A stretch of 64,000 nt of DNA from Candidatus Thorarchaeota archaeon (GCA_004524445.1 SDNP01000009.1:26069-90068); one strand, 5' to 3'. Shown: positions 25,527 through 35,118, counted from the stretch's first letter. The notes: generated by a model not told the origin, from the sequence alone. A program made the numbers and translations.

Positions 25527-27560
25527 TTGAACGACCAGTTGCCCTATCTTGATGAAACGTTAAGCATTGAAGAGCGATTGCAAGACCTACTTTCTCGCTT
25601 GACCCTTAAGGAGAAATTCTCCCTTCTTAGCAGTCAAGGTCGCCACCGAATCTATGTCACAAAGGGAATAAAGCGGCTACAAATTCCCCCTTTCAAGGTG
25701 ACTGATGGCCCGTTAGGGGTTGCACGACACTCAAGCTGGTTCAAGAAGAACACAAGATTTCCCGCCACAATCTCTTTAGCAGCCTCGTGGAATAGAGGTC
25801 TCGCGCATAGTGTTGGAACTGCAATGGGACAGGAAGTACGGGCATGTGGGCGGCATGCTCTCCTTGCACCAGGAATCAACATCCATAGAACTCCCCTCTG
25901 CGGAAGAACATTCGAATACTTCAGTGAAGACCCGTTTCTCACAAAGGAATTAGCTGTGCAATTTGTCAAAGGTGTACAGAGTCAGGAAATTGCTGCATGT
26001 GCAAAACACTATGCGGCGAACAATCAGGAAATCGACCGAAAGACGATGAGTGCTGAGATAGATGAACGAACATTACATGAGATCTATCTCCGGGCATTCA
26101 GAGCATTGGCAAGAGACGCAGAAGTTTGGTCTTTCATGACTTGCTATAATATGGTAAATGGTGTCTATGGTGCAGAACATGAATACCTGATTAGAGATGT
26201 TCTGATTGACAAATGGGAATTTGATGGTATGGTCATGACTGACTGGTTAGCGACTGGCGGAATAGAGGATACAGGATCCTGCGTAGATGCAGGACTCACA
26301 CTTGAGATGCCCTTCCCCGCAAAATACAAGGTAAGCTCTCTTGAGAAAGCCTTCGAAGAGGACAAGTTCACCGAGGATTCATTGAATGACTTAGTCATCA
26401 GAAATCTACGGACTATGATTCGAACAAGAGCACTCGACCAGGATGAATTTGTACCTTCAGGAGCTCGAAATACACCCGAGCACCAGGATCTCGCACGACA
26501 TGCAGCTGAAGAGGGAATGGTTCTACTAAAGAACAAAGGAGATCTTCTTCCTCTGAACATTGAACATGTAGATCGCATTGCATTACTAGGGCCGAATCTA
26601 AAGAAGAAGTTTGGCAGGTTCCTTTATGGTGGATCATCAGCAGTAGTCCCACCATATGAGATAACTCCACTTGAAGGAATGAAGAACAAGTGCGGCGATA
26701 CGGTCAGAGTAGTCCACGATCCCGCTAAAGCTGATGTGGCTGTTCTCTTCATGGGCCTTGACCACAGCAGAGGCATGGACTCAGAAACTTACGATAGAAG
26801 CTCATTACACTTACCAGAGAAACAAATCGACCTAATTCTAGAAACCACGGCTCAGAATGAAAATACGATTGTCGTTTTAATTGCTGGAAGTCCCATCGCT
26901 ATGGATCCATGGTTGGATGAGGTGTCCGCGGTTCTCAATGCATGGTATGCAGGAATGGAGGCGGGAACTGCCATCGCTAATATCCTCTTTGGAGATATCA
27001 ACCCGTCTGGACGGCTACCAATCACATTTCCGAGGAATCTCTCTGATTCTCCAGCGCATCATTCAGGAGATCCTCGAAATTATCCTGGTGATAAAGAGAA
27101 AAAGGTATACTATGAAGAGGGCATTTTCGTTGGTTACCGGTGGTTTGACAAGAAGAGAATTGAACCGCTATTCCCATTCGGCTACGGGCTTTCGTACACC
27201 ACATTTGATCTCGAATCAGTGAAAACCAAGCAGAATATCCTCGTTTCATCGGATGAAGATATAATCCTTGAATTGCAGTTGAGAAACACTGGGGCGACAT
27301 CAGGTTCCGAGGTTATTCAAATTTACTCACGAGATTTGGATTCCTCTGTTGAGCGCCCCGTGAGGGAATTGGTCGGGTTTGAGAAGATATTCCTTAGACC
27401 AAATGAAGCCAAGCAAGTTTCTCTTAAGATCGGCGCTGAGGAGCTTGCCTTCTATGACACCAATATCCATGACTGGACAATAGAACCCGGGGATTTTATG
27501 CTGGAGATTGGACAATCTTCAAAACATATTCTGGCAAGGACCGAAATCAGCTATGGATAG
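25527..27560 (+). CDS. Glycoside hydrolase family 3 beta-glycosidase
   Basis: A retaining beta-glucosidase/xylosidase-type enzyme. The N-terminal TIM-barrel domain shows KVTDGPLGVA, FPATISLAASWN, APGINIHRTPLCGRTFEYFSEDP-type residues, KHYAANNQE and GMVMTDWLA, whose Asp (codon 26241-26243) is the nucleophile. The second domain and a C-terminal fibronectin III-like domain (GSEVIQIYSRD, LVGFEKIFL) complete the usual three-domain order. There is no signal peptide, so it is probably cytoplasmic, acting on imported oligosaccharides. I prefer TTG 25527 (GGAGAT nine bases ahead) over an earlier in-frame GTG at 25488, giving 677 residues. No sugar transporter lies nearby. Confidence 0.93.
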   Translation: MNDQLPYLDETLSIEERLQDLLSRLTLKEKFSLLSSQGRHRIYVTKGIKRLQIPPFKVTDGPLGVARHSSWFKKNTRFPATISLAASWNRGLAHSVGTAMGQEVRACGRHALLAPGINIHRTPLCGRTFEYFSEDPFLTKELAVQFVKGVQSQEIAACAKHYAANNQEIDRKTMSAEIDERTLHEIYLRAFRALARDAEVWSFMTCYNMVNGVYGAEHEYLIRDVLIDKWEFDGMVMTDWLATGGIEDTGSCVDAGLTLEMPFPAKYKVSSLEKAFEEDKFTEDSLNDLVIRNLRTMIRTRALDQDEFVPSGARNTPEHQDLARHAAEEGMVLLKNKGDLLPLNIEHVDRIALLGPNLKKKFGRFLYGGSSAVVPPYEITPLEGMKNKCGDTVRVVHDPAKADVAVLFMGLDHSRGMDSETYDRSSLHLPEKQIDLILETTAQNENTIVVLIAGSPIAMDPWLDEVSAVLNAWYAGMEAGTAIANILFGDINPSGRLPITFPRNLSDSPAHHSGDPRNYPGDKEKKVYYEEGIFVGYRWFDKKRIEPLFPFGYGLSYTTFDLESVKTKQNILVSSDEDIILELQLRNTGATSGSEVIQIYSRDLDSSVERPVRELVGFEKIFLRPNEAKQVSLKIGAEELAFYDTNIHDWTIEPGDFMLEIGQSSKHILARTEISYG

Positions 27561-27589
27561 AAAATCGAGATAGATTATTTGTTTCTCAA

Positions 27590-28492
27590 TCAATCTCTAT
27601 GCAATGCAAATTCACAACTCTTATTTCCCATAGCTCTGCATGAAGTTTCTTCCACAGAGATGCTAGGATTTCTCAATACCCCTTCAATAAACCCACTGAA
27701 AAAGTGACAAATGGGTCTATTGGCAGTCTTGCCGCGGCATACTGGGCATAACACGATATCATAGACTTCTTTATCACTGTCAAACTTCGTCACAGAGATT
27801 TCGTTCAACAAGTCTAGGAGCTCACTCTGTTGTATTACGAGCTTATCTTTGTACTCTGCCTTTGCAATCCGGTATCCAGCATATCTGCCAATGGTTCTAG
27901 CAACCAGGTCTTCAAGTTCTGGTTGATTTCCGAAGTAATTGTTCAGTTCTCTAACCAGTTTTATTGTATCCTCCGGGAAGTTTTGGATTATATCAAGTCC
28001 TAAATTCAAAACCATATAGAGCTGAGAGAGGGGAATGACCGAAGGTAGAAACTGAATAATCTCCGGATAATCGTTTCTAATCCTCATAAGGTGGTTATAC
28101 AGATCACGAATATTCGATTTGAAACGCTGATACCTCTCTCCTCGCACATACGCTTCTTCTTTCTGAAGGTGTCCTTCAAACTCCTGGAAGAACTGATTTT
28201 CAATTTGCTTTACCAGAATCTTAGCGAATTGATCGTACTCCTGTTTCTCCACGTGAACGACAAAGAGAACAGGGTCTCTGGAGCTGTAGACCAAGAGCCC
28301 ATTACCGGATTCTATTGCTTTCAGTTCTTCATGACCTAATTCTTTTACGAGATTATTAATGGCGCTTGTGAAGCCTCCAAATAATTCCTCAAATGATTGT
28401 CGATTATCCCTTGCAGACCCATCCAAATTAACACTTACAAGTGGAATTCCAGCCAAATGGACGATATATACAGTCCTTACAATACCATTCAT
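27590..28492 (-). CDS. Longin-like domain fused to a V4R-like domain
   Basis: A 300-residue protein. Residues 1-100 (IVRTVYIVHLAGIPLVSV, SGNGLLVYSSRDPVLFVVHV) have the strand-helix pattern of longin/Roadblock-type domains. The C-terminal 100 residues carry a V4R-like region with CPVC, RPICHFFSGFIEGVL and CRAMGNKSCEF, conserved Cys/His typical of V4R (bacterial/archaeal relatives of TRAPP Bet3). Between them is a helical linker. Start ATG 28492 has GGAGAAG upstream and overlaps the previous stop by four bases. It is the last gene of an operon with two small membrane proteins. Such domains occur in vesicle-trafficking complexes of eukaryotes; the role here is unknown. The longin call is by pattern only. 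Confidence 0.6.
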   Translation of the reverse strand: MNGIVRTVYIVHLAGIPLVSVNLDGSARDNRQSFEELFGGFTSAINNLVKELGHEELKAIESGNGLLVYSSRDPVLFVVHVEKQEYDQFAKILVKQIENQFFQEFEGHLQKEEAYVRGERYQRFKSNIRDLYNHLMRIRNDYPEIIQFLPSVIPLSQLYMVLNLGLDIIQNFPEDTIKLVRELNNYFGNQPELEDLVARTIGRYAGYRIAKAEYKDKLVIQQSELLDLLNEISVTKFDSDKEVYDIVLCPVCRGKTANRPICHFFSGFIEGVLRNPSISVEETSCRAMGNKSCEFALHRD

Positions 28493-28860
28493 CTGCTTTC
28501 TTCTCCAAAAAGACGTCGTGAGAAGTCGTAAAATTGACCGAAGGCAATGACGAGTAGGAATATGCTGATTAGAAACAACCAAAGTCTGGTTGGCTTCCAG
28601 ATATAATCATAAAACTCTCCCGGAGTGAACCAAAACCACTCATCAAATGCATCCATTGCAGAGCTTATGATTCCAAAAACCGAAGAAACGAGCAACGGAT
28701 AGAAAGTTCTCTTTCTTTCAATCATTGGATATCTTCTTGCTGCATATATGATCACAACAAGTAGCAGCATGAATGCAAACACTGTAAACAAATCCAAAAA
28801 TGCCTTCACAATCTCTAAAATGCCGCTGGGAGGATGAAACTCGAAGGTAACTCCTTGCAT
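28489..28860 (-). CDS. Small integral membrane protein with MDAFD motif
   Basis: A 123-residue protein with three predicted membrane helices: FLDLFTVFAFMLLLVVIIYAA-type at residues 20-43, LLVSSVFGIISSAM at 55-69, and LWLFLISIFLLVIAFGQF near 95-112. An acidic-aromatic motif (AMDAFDEWFWF) follows helix two and ends a short loop. A corresponding IFDALD motif occurs in the upstream neighbour, so the two may be paralogues. The start ATG 28860 has a G-rich ribosome site. The stop overlaps the start of the longin/V4R gene, implying coupled translation. I do not recognise the family. Confidence 0.75.
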   Translation of the reverse strand: MQGVTFEFHPPSGILEIVKAFLDLFTVFAFMLLLVVIIYAARRYPMIERKRTFYPLLVSSVFGIISSAMDAFDEWFWFTPGEFYDYIWKPTRLWLFLISIFLLVIAFGQFYDFSRRLFGEESR

Positions 28861-28863
28861 CAA

Positions 28864-29205
28864 TTATAACCCCCATTGCTTTGCGCCATAGTCGGCAATC
28901 CGATATACCCCATAGGCGAATAGAAGCAGTCCTATCACGAATGTCGAACCATCAAAAAGATTGAGAACATCAACGAGCGAATCATCGAATTGCAGCGTAT
29001 CCAAGGCATCGAAAATTGCATGAAACATCAGGAGTGCAATGCCTGCCACAATAGACGTCCAACCCTCTGAGGTGATTCGTGGGTGCTTCTTTCTGATTTT
29101 GTATGCAAACAATGTGGCTACAAAAAGGCCTAGGGCTATCAAAGACTCCATGCTAATCAGGAACAGATCCTCTGGGTCTAAAAGGCCTATCTGCATGGCA
29201 AGCAC
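28864..29205 (-). CDS. Small integral membrane protein with FDALD motif
   Basis: A 113-residue protein with three or four predicted membrane helices (LISMESLIALGLFVATLFAY, WTSIVAGIALLMFHAIF, FVIGLLLFAYGVYRIA). The acidic motif in HAIFDALDTL sits between helices as in the downstream gene, from which it is separated by only three bases. The two probably form a membrane pair in one operon with the longin/V4R protein. GTG 29205 or ATG 29196 may be the start. No enzymatic motif is visible; the family is unrecognised. Confidence 0.7.
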   Translation of the reverse strand: MLAMQIGLLDPEDLFLISMESLIALGLFVATLFAYKIRKKHPRITSEGWTSIVAGIALLMFHAIFDALDTLQFDDSLVDVLNLFDGSTFVIGLLLFAYGVYRIADYGAKQWGL

Positions 29206-29364
29206 TGAATATCAACTATTAGAAGCGGGAATTAAATCTTCCTGAGGAGAATAAGGAAATTAGTGACATGCAATCCTTGCTCTATGAGGTAACGAATACC
29301 TATTGATTGCTACGAGAGAAAATCCTTTCTTATGCTGGCTTATTTTTCGGAGGGTGAACAGACC

Positions 29365-30159
29365 ATGGACCTAGAATACTTCTCAGACGAGGAGTATCAC
29401 CGAGCCTTTATTGACTTCGGTGGAGTCCGAGAAGAAATTGCTCGTCTTTTATTCCATAGCCTTGGGATGAATACAGAAATAATCCTAGATATTCCTGCTG
29501 GCCATGGCTACCTTTCCTTTGAAGTTGCGAAACGATTCAAACAGAGTCGTGTCTTGGGTATAGGCCTCCCAAATGATTGCACCGCGTATCTGAGAATTCG
29601 GAATCAAAACAAATTCTCGCCTTTCTATGATAGAGTCGATTTCACTGCCTGTGATGCAACGAGATTGGCTTTGCCTGCTGGCTCTTGTGATTTAATAGTT
29701 AACTTCCTTGGACTCGAAGATATAAGGATGACAAGGGGTGAAACCGGAGTACTTCAGACACTATCCGAGTTCGCTAGAGTGCTAAGAGGCGGTGCAATAC
29801 TTGAGCTTACTATCGCAGAATATGGCGATACACCTGAGGAGGAAATTGCCAAATCTGTTTGGGAGAGCATAGGATTGAATGCTGTTTTCCAGCCTATCAA
29901 CTTCTATAGTGATAAGCTGAACGAACTTGATTTTAAGCTGACAAAGAAGAGAAAAATGTTGTATCCGAAAAAGATGAAAGCTAACCAGGCGAGAGAAGAG
30001 ATTGAGTTTGCTTGTTTGAATGCCCCCAAGATATACAAGTCATTCGGCGTGAATTCAGTTTCATTTGATGAGATATGGTCCGAGTTCGGTTCTCTGATTG
30101 AAACACACGGAATGGCATACTGGTCAAAATTGTGGGTATTAATTTTTCAGAAGGTATGA
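29365..30159 (+). CDS. Class I SAM-dependent methyltransferase
   Basis: A 264-residue protein with a methyltransferase motif I (EIILDIPAGHGYLSFEVA), a FTACDATRLALP acidic motif, and an LPAGSCDLIVNFLGLEDI motif IV region. A long C-terminal helical part (KRKMLYPKKMKANQAREE) may shape the substrate site. Motif I has Pro-Ala-Gly-His in place of the common GxGxG. I chose ATG 29365, preceded by GGAGGGTGA, rather than an in-frame Met at 29332. It is divergent from the membrane-protein operon. Substrate unknown. Confidence 0.82.
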   Translation: MDLEYFSDEEYHRAFIDFGGVREEIARLLFHSLGMNTEIILDIPAGHGYLSFEVAKRFKQSRVLGIGLPNDCTAYLRIRNQNKFSPFYDRVDFTACDATRLALPAGSCDLIVNFLGLEDIRMTRGETGVLQTLSEFARVLRGGAILELTIAEYGDTPEEEIAKSVWESIGLNAVFQPINFYSDKLNELDFKLTKKRKMLYPKKMKANQAREEIEFACLNAPKIYKSFGVNSVSFDEIWSEFGSLIETHGMAYWSKLWVLIFQKV

Positions 30160-30205
30160 TAGGACGAAAGTCTGTTCTTCTGATCATGCCAAATAAGGAG
30201 GCAAG

Positions 30206-31180
30206 ATGTTACCCATGCAATTCTTAATTAGCAGTGCTACCTTATTCTCGGCGAGTTGCGATAGAATGTTACGTAAGAACGAACTGAATTTCCTTCAAGT
30301 GGATGCTTTCACAGATACCCGTTTTGGGGGAAATCCCGCTATTGTTGTGTTAGATGCTGACTCTCTTGATGATGAACAGATGTATATGATTGCAGAAGAG
30401 ATGAGCTCACGGGAAACTGTCTTTGTTTGTAAATCATCTGTCGCTGACTTCTGTTTTCGATTTCTCACGTCAAAGGGTGAAATTGACTTTTCAGGACATT
30501 CTGCAATTGCTGCCTTTCATGCACTAGTTGAGGAGGGCAAAGCAGAAGTGGTATACGATGTGACAATGCTCTCATTGGAAACCAAATCTGGGGTTCTGCA
30601 GGTTGAGATCGTGAAGAATGAAACCACCCGCACCCATGAAGTCCAAATAACTCATTCACGACCCGAGTTCATGAACACTTATGATACTAAAGCATATGCG
30701 GAGGCGCTCGGACTCAATCTTGTCGATATAATGTCTTTGTATCCTATACAGACAGTGAGTACTGGGACTCCTCATTTGGTTATCCCATTGATGAGTCTTG
30801 ATGCCTTAGAACGGGTCAAACCGAACTTGGATTTGATTGAGAGTTTATCCGCTGATGGTGACTATGACTCAATCATTGCATTCACGAAAGAAACGCATGA
30901 AGTAACTTCTGATGCGCATCTCAAACACTTTGCTCCTGCGCTTGGTGTTGCCGAAGAGCCGGCATCGGGGGTTGCTTCAGGATGTTTGGGAAGCTATCTT
31001 ATTCGGCATGGTATTATTGACTCTACAAATCGTGTTTCAACTATTGTTCTAGAGCAAGGATACCATCTGGGCCGTCCAAGTAAGGTGATAGTGGAAGTAA
31101 TCGGAGATAGAGAGGGAATCGAACAAGTCAAAGTGAGCGGCACAGCAGTCACTGTGATGAAAGGTGAAATATACATCTAG
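30206..31180 (+). CDS. PhzF-family isomerase/epimerase-like protein
   Basis: PhzF-like proteins have a diaminopimelate-epimerase fold and isomerise small metabolites. The sequence shows the N-terminal LNFLQVDAFTDTRFGGNPAIVVLDA, the catalytic Glu region MSSRETVFVC, and the SGHSAIAAFHA and GVASGCLGSYLIRHG motifs of the family. ATG 30206 follows a strong AAGGAGG. Its first 20 residues lack family similarity, so ATG 30266 is an alternative start. It sits alone between a methyltransferase and the prenyl synthase. The substrate cannot be given. Confidence 0.87.
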   Translation: MLPMQFLISSATLFSASCDRMLRKNELNFLQVDAFTDTRFGGNPAIVVLDADSLDDEQMYMIAEEMSSRETVFVCKSSVADFCFRFLTSKGEIDFSGHSAIAAFHALVEEGKAEVVYDVTMLSLETKSGVLQVEIVKNETTRTHEVQITHSRPEFMNTYDTKAYAEALGLNLVDIMSLYPIQTVSTGTPHLVIPLMSLDALERVKPNLDLIESLSADGDYDSIIAFTKETHEVTSDAHLKHFAPALGVAEEPASGVASGCLGSYLIRHGIIDSTNRVSTIVLEQGYHLGRPSKVIVEVIGDREGIEQVKVSGTAVTVMKGEIYI

Positions 31181-31339
31181 TTTGATTTCATGTCCCCTGA
31201 TTGAAAATATGACTCATATGAGAGCATTTTACTTGTTTTGATAGTTCCATGTAATAGTCGTTAATTCATGAAATGATTTTCGACAGATTCAGAAACTCTA
31301 AAAAAGGTGTTTGAGGGTGCCAGCTGCGGAAGATGCTTG

Positions 31340-32419
31340 ATGAATGAGTACAAGGCAATTATAGCAGAGGAGCAGAAGAGAGTTAACGACGCTTTGGTGA
31401 AGTATCTAGATTCAAAAATTGAACAAGTAAGTCGATTAGGAGATTGGCACACAAAGTACTATGCCAATATCAAGGAGTATATCATGCGCGGGGGAAAACG
31501 GCTTCGTCCTATTCTTGTGGCAGTAGGCTATAAATGCATACGAAAAGAAGTAGACATTCAGCATCTCTATCGCGCAGCGTGTTCCGTAGAAATCTTGCAT
31601 AACGGATCACTCCTCCATGATGATTTAATCGACCATGATGAATCTAGACGTGGAGGCAAGACATTCCATGCCACCTATCGAGACTGGTATAAGACCAGAT
31701 CTAACAACATGGAAAAGGCTCAAGACTTCGGAATGACCATGGCTATTCTTGGTGGTGATTCTCTCCTCAATATGGGATCAGAAGCGATAAGCGACTCGCA
31801 CCTGGAACCTGAGATTGCAGTCAAATGTCAGAAGCTCTACCAGACCGCATTCCAATATCTGGCTGATGGTGTGATGCTGGAGATGACAATGGTGAATCAA
31901 CAGGACACACCTCCGGAAACCTATCTAGAAATGGTCGCCATGAAAACAGCTGTCCTGTTCGAAAAGGCGTTATTAATGGGTGCAACTCTGGCTGGTGCTA
32001 CTGAGGTGCAATTGAATGCCTTGCAGGAGTATGGTATCAAAGTTGGGCAAGCTTTTCAGATGCAAGATGATATCTTAGGGACTTTTGGCGACGAAGAAAT
32101 CACTGGCAAACCAGCAGACGGGGATATTCGTGAAGGAAAGAAAACGATGCTGGTCATCTTAGCTTACAAAAACGCAAATGAAAAGCAGCGAAACTTGCTT
32201 GATAATCTTCTAGGCAAAGAAGGCATGGATCATGAAGAAGTAGAACAGGTTCGACAGGTATTCCGTGATACAGGTGCTCTAGAAGAAACTGAGGGTTTCA
32301 TGATGGATTTGCTCAGAAAAGGTCAGAGTGCCTTGGAAGCAGCAGTTCCTCCATTTACTCAAAGATACAAACACTTCCTTCTCAATCTTTCGCAGTTTCT
32401 CGTAGAGAGGCAGTATTAA
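31340..32419 (+). CDS. Polyprenyl diphosphate synthase (geranylgeranyl/farnesyl-type)
   Basis: A trans-prenyltransferase that builds isoprenoid diphosphates for archaeal lipids. Both aspartate-rich motifs are present: the first in LLHDDLIDHDESRRGG (residues about 92-107) and the second in QMQDDILGTFGDEEITGKP, with KKTMLV downstream. MRGGKRLRPIL near residue 45 is the IPP-binding region. The length, 359 residues, suits the archaeal bifunctional FPP/GGPP class. ATG 31340 starts the conserved part; an earlier GTG at 31307 is possible. It is convergent with the winged-helix-like gene. Chain length is inferred, not shown. Confidence 0.92.
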   Translation: MNEYKAIIAEEQKRVNDALVKYLDSKIEQVSRLGDWHTKYYANIKEYIMRGGKRLRPILVAVGYKCIRKEVDIQHLYRAACSVEILHNGSLLHDDLIDHDESRRGGKTFHATYRDWYKTRSNNMEKAQDFGMTMAILGGDSLLNMGSEAISDSHLEPEIAVKCQKLYQTAFQYLADGVMLEMTMVNQQDTPPETYLEMVAMKTAVLFEKALLMGATLAGATEVQLNALQEYGIKVGQAFQMQDDILGTFGDEEITGKPADGDIREGKKTMLVILAYKNANEKQRNLLDNLLGKEGMDHEEVEQVRQVFRDTGALEETEGFMMDLLRKGQSALEAAVPPFTQRYKHFLLNLSQFLVERQY

Positions 32420-32447
32420 ACATAAAATATCACTGGTCGATTTTCTA

Positions 32448-33044
32448 TCAACTCGCTGCATACCTACTCTCAATCAGGTGAAGACTAAGAAGAAGAAGAT
32501 CTTCTCCTTCAGCATCAAGTAGCCTTCTCATGGGCTTGAGTAATTCAGGGGCATCTTGCTCCAAATACTCAATAAATTTGGAACTGGACCTCGATAGGGC
32601 TTTGCGCATCTCTCTAGCATGAAGGATTATTGTTTCGTTTGCCTTTGCCTGGCCAGCATATTCAGTGAGTAAAAGATGATCCATGAGTTTCACAATTTCC
32701 TCTGCAATTTTACTCGATTCGCTTACCATTCCCTCGTCAGCCTTTCTACCCTGTCCATATTTTGACCTGACAAATTCGAGAATTGGCTTGTGCCTATCGA
32801 TATCCTCATCGTATGGCTCTTTCTCTAGTTCACTTGCATCAATATCTCTCTTCCAACACACCTTTCCATGTAGATATGCCTTGGAGATGTATCCCTTCTT
32901 CTCCATGTCCTGTAAATGCTCTTGGAATATGTCTCTCGTTATTAACGAGCCACGAGCAGAAAGCAGTAGATACTTGTGAAAGAGGGTTTCCTCGAATTCT
33001 ATCAAAGCCGTACCAAAGGCGCGTAGGATATCTCTCTCCAACAT
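32448..33044 (-). CDS. Hypothetical protein, possible winged-helix N-terminus
   Basis: A 198-residue soluble protein. The first about 65 residues (ITRDIFQEHLQDMEKKGYIS, LHGKVCWKRD) have the helix-turn-helix-plus-wing pattern of a winged-helix regulator. The rest is helical, with Arg/Ser-rich (REMRKALSRSSSKF) and Leu-rich (LLLLSLHLIE) parts that may mediate dimerisation. I do not recognise the family. Function as a DNA-binding regulator is inferred only from the N-terminal pattern. Confidence 0.6.
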   Translation of the reverse strand: MLERDILRAFGTALIEFEETLFHKYLLLSARGSLITRDIFQEHLQDMEKKGYISKAYLHGKVCWKRDIDASELEKEPYDEDIDRHKPILEFVRSKYGQGRKADEGMVSESSKIAEEIVKLMDHLLLTEYAGQAKANETIILHAREMRKALSRSSSKFIEYLEQDAPELLKPMRRLLDAEGEDLLLLSLHLIESRYAAS

Positions 33045-33160
33045 CTCTATTTTCCCACTCAGAGGTCTCTTTTATCATTAAATCAATGCTTAATGTCAAC
33101 TAACTACTTACGTATTTGATAATAAGAACATTGGCAGGCTAGACCCATTCCATAAAGAGT

Positions 33161-33179
33161 CCGTAGAATCTTTCTACGG
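33161..33179 (-). terminator. Secondary hairpin downstream of the PLC-like surface protein
   Basis: An eight-base-pair perfect stem, CCGTAGAA (33161-33168) with TTCTACGG (33172-33179), with a three-base loop. It lies about 20 bases downstream (minus direction) of the main terminator hairpin. It has no long T tract and may be a back-up or a processing site. Confidence 0.35.
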
Positions 33180-33181
33180 TA

Positions 33182-33209
33182 AGAAGAAAAAAGGCGGCAA
33201 AAAGCCGCC
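33182..33209 (-). terminator. Intrinsic-type terminator of the PLC-like surface protein gene
   Basis: On the minus strand, GGCGGC-TTTTT-GCCGCC (33209-33193) is followed by TTTTTTCTTCTT. It starts eight bases after the stop of the gene at 33217. The arrangement of hairpin plus T tract matches an intrinsic-type terminator, and the same design occurs at 35159-35201. Confidence 0.75.
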
Positions 33210-33216
33210 TAGCTAA

Positions 33217-35118
33217 CTATCTTCTCCTAAGCAGAATTATCACAACAAGGACAATTACTACGGCGGCAATGCCAATTCCGAGAAAAATCAGCATTGTTGG
33301 GTCGAGTACTAGAGCAGTATCAGTGGTGCCTGTACCAGCTCCCCATGAGATATCAAAATATGCTCTGACTGCAGTATTGCCATTGGCATCCGTTGCAATA
33401 ATGCTAAACGTGAGATTTCCGCTAGTCACATCTGGAATCTCCACTGAGTACTCATCGCCCATGGCAGACATATCCAGTTCAACACTAGTTGAGTCTGTGG
33501 TATAATTGAGCCTCACGGACTCTATTCCATATGGGTCTGTAACCCCTGCAGATATGGTGACGGTGTTTCCTTCACCTGGGTTTTCGGGTGTCCAACTAAC
33601 ATCCTTAATCCGTGGACCAATCTCATCTTCGTTGCTGATATTCTCGATAGACCTATTTGTTGTCGACCAATCAATGAAATTCTCTAAGAGCTGAATATTG
33701 CTAAAGATAGCAGTCTTCCCATAGTCAAAGTTGCTGAAGAAAGTGGTACCGGCAACAAGTAACCGCAAATCACCAATTTCCTCGACTGCAACCAAGGGGA
33801 TTTGATTACCATATACTCCATCATCCGTATCATCATAGATGACTTCTGGAGCGGGAGCTACCTGATCTGTCTGATATGCACTCTCTTCTCCATAGACAAT
33901 TGGTAATGTGGGATTTTCATCAATGAAGTAAAGGGAAGTCGGTGAGAACAATGTTAATGCTGATACACCATATGTCAAATCGTTTGTATCCTGAGGTTCT
34001 GGAATATCATAAATGTCATTGTACCAGAGTTGGTAGGTCCCGAGCATGTAGACATTATCGTCATTTATTCTTATGTCTGAACCAATTGCGTTCAGTATTT
34101 GATTTGGTCTTGCGTTGTCAACATATTCAGAGAAATCTCCTCTGGCAGTCAGAATCATAGACTTATTTCCGGTCGATGCCCAGTTTGAGATGGCAGTCAA
34201 TTCTGATGAAGTATATTCATCAAGTGCGCAGGTTGCAATGAACAGGTCCACATCAGAAAGGTCCTCGGTAGTAAATGATGTTGTTTGCTTTCTAAGCTCA
34301 TAGTGATTGCGTTCGAGTGTCTGTTCAATAGATGAAAGCTGATCCTCGCCTTGATAGTCGATGTAGTCATTCGTATGAGCATAGTCGATTAATGCCACAT
34401 GATCATATGTTATGGTAATATCTGGAGCTGAAATGGAATCTGTTATGGTATAGAAAAGAGAGAGAACCCCATCTACGGCCTTGAAGAGGCAGTTCTCCGT
34501 TATTTCTTTGACCTCCGGATCATCTAAGGCTCGCGAATCCTCATCATCATAGTGCGCAACTATTGTATCATAGAATTGATGAGAATACTCTGCATTCTCA
34601 ATGACAAGGTCAGTCACATTTTCAACAATAGATTCGGTTGGGTCATCAATCTCAAGTGAGCCAAGATTCTCATTTATGTCCTTTTCATAGCCGGAGTGCC
34701 CTGGCCAATAATCGTCAGTGTGCACCGGAATACACGGGTCCGAAAAGTAGTGAGTCAGTACTCCTGCAGCGAAGAAACCATCTTCCCAGTTTCCTGCAGT
34801 GAAGTTATCTCTGGTAAATTCAAACCACTCAGCTGCAGCCCATGGTGCATTGTAATCCCCTGTTTCCGGATAGTAGAGATGATTTTCCCAATCTTGCCAT
34901 ACTTGGTCCGGCGTTGTTGATCCAGTGATGAGTTCAGGCAAGTAATATTGAAACGCCTCCAACCAGCTGGAGTTCGATATGGCATTGACTGCGGTGTCAA
35001 CAATGTACATGTGGGTGGTCAATCCCCACGCACTGGCTGGCTGAGCACTTGGCAGAGTTATTGTCATTGGCACAAATGATAGCAACAAAACACAGAGAAG
35101 GACCTTGGATCTTTTCAT
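33217..35118 (-). CDS. Surface-anchored protein with zinc-dependent phospholipase C-like domain
   Basis: A 633-residue exported protein. The signal segment (residues 1-30) ends at Ala before WGLTTHMYIVDTAV, which resembles the mature N-terminal Trp/His of zinc-dependent phospholipase C (PF00882-like). Further metal-site candidates are HYFSDPCIPVHTDD and SHQFYDTIVAHYDDE. Residues about 245-470 form an alpha/beta region resembling the surface protein next door (ALIDYAH, DVDLFIATCALDEYTSSELTAISNW). An Ig-like domain (EDEIGPRIKDVSWTPENPG) follows. A C-terminal membrane helix ends in LLRRR, so the protein is membrane-anchored outside. The zinc ligands are plausible, not proven. The start Met has no ribosome site, so the mRNA may be leaderless. 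Confidence 0.72.
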   Translation of the reverse strand: MKRSKVLLCVLLLSFVPMTITLPSAQPASAWGLTTHMYIVDTAVNAISNSSWLEAFQYYLPELITGSTTPDQVWQDWENHLYYPETGDYNAPWAAAEWFEFTRDNFTAGNWEDGFFAAGVLTHYFSDPCIPVHTDDYWPGHSGYEKDINENLGSLEIDDPTESIVENVTDLVIENAEYSHQFYDTIVAHYDDEDSRALDDPEVKEITENCLFKAVDGVLSLFYTITDSISAPDITITYDHVALIDYAHTNDYIDYQGEDQLSSIEQTLERNHYELRKQTTSFTTEDLSDVDLFIATCALDEYTSSELTAISNWASTGNKSMILTARGDFSEYVDNARPNQILNAIGSDIRINDDNVYMLGTYQLWYNDIYDIPEPQDTNDLTYGVSALTLFSPTSLYFIDENPTLPIVYGEESAYQTDQVAPAPEVIYDDTDDGVYGNQIPLVAVEEIGDLRLLVAGTTFFSNFDYGKTAIFSNIQLLENFIDWSTTNRSIENISNEDEIGPRIKDVSWTPENPGEGNTVTISAGVTDPYGIESVRLNYTTDSTSVELDMSAMGDEYSVEIPDVTSGNLTFSIIATDANGNTAVRAYFDISWGAGTGTTDTALVLDPTMLIFLGIGIAAVVIVLVVIILLRRR

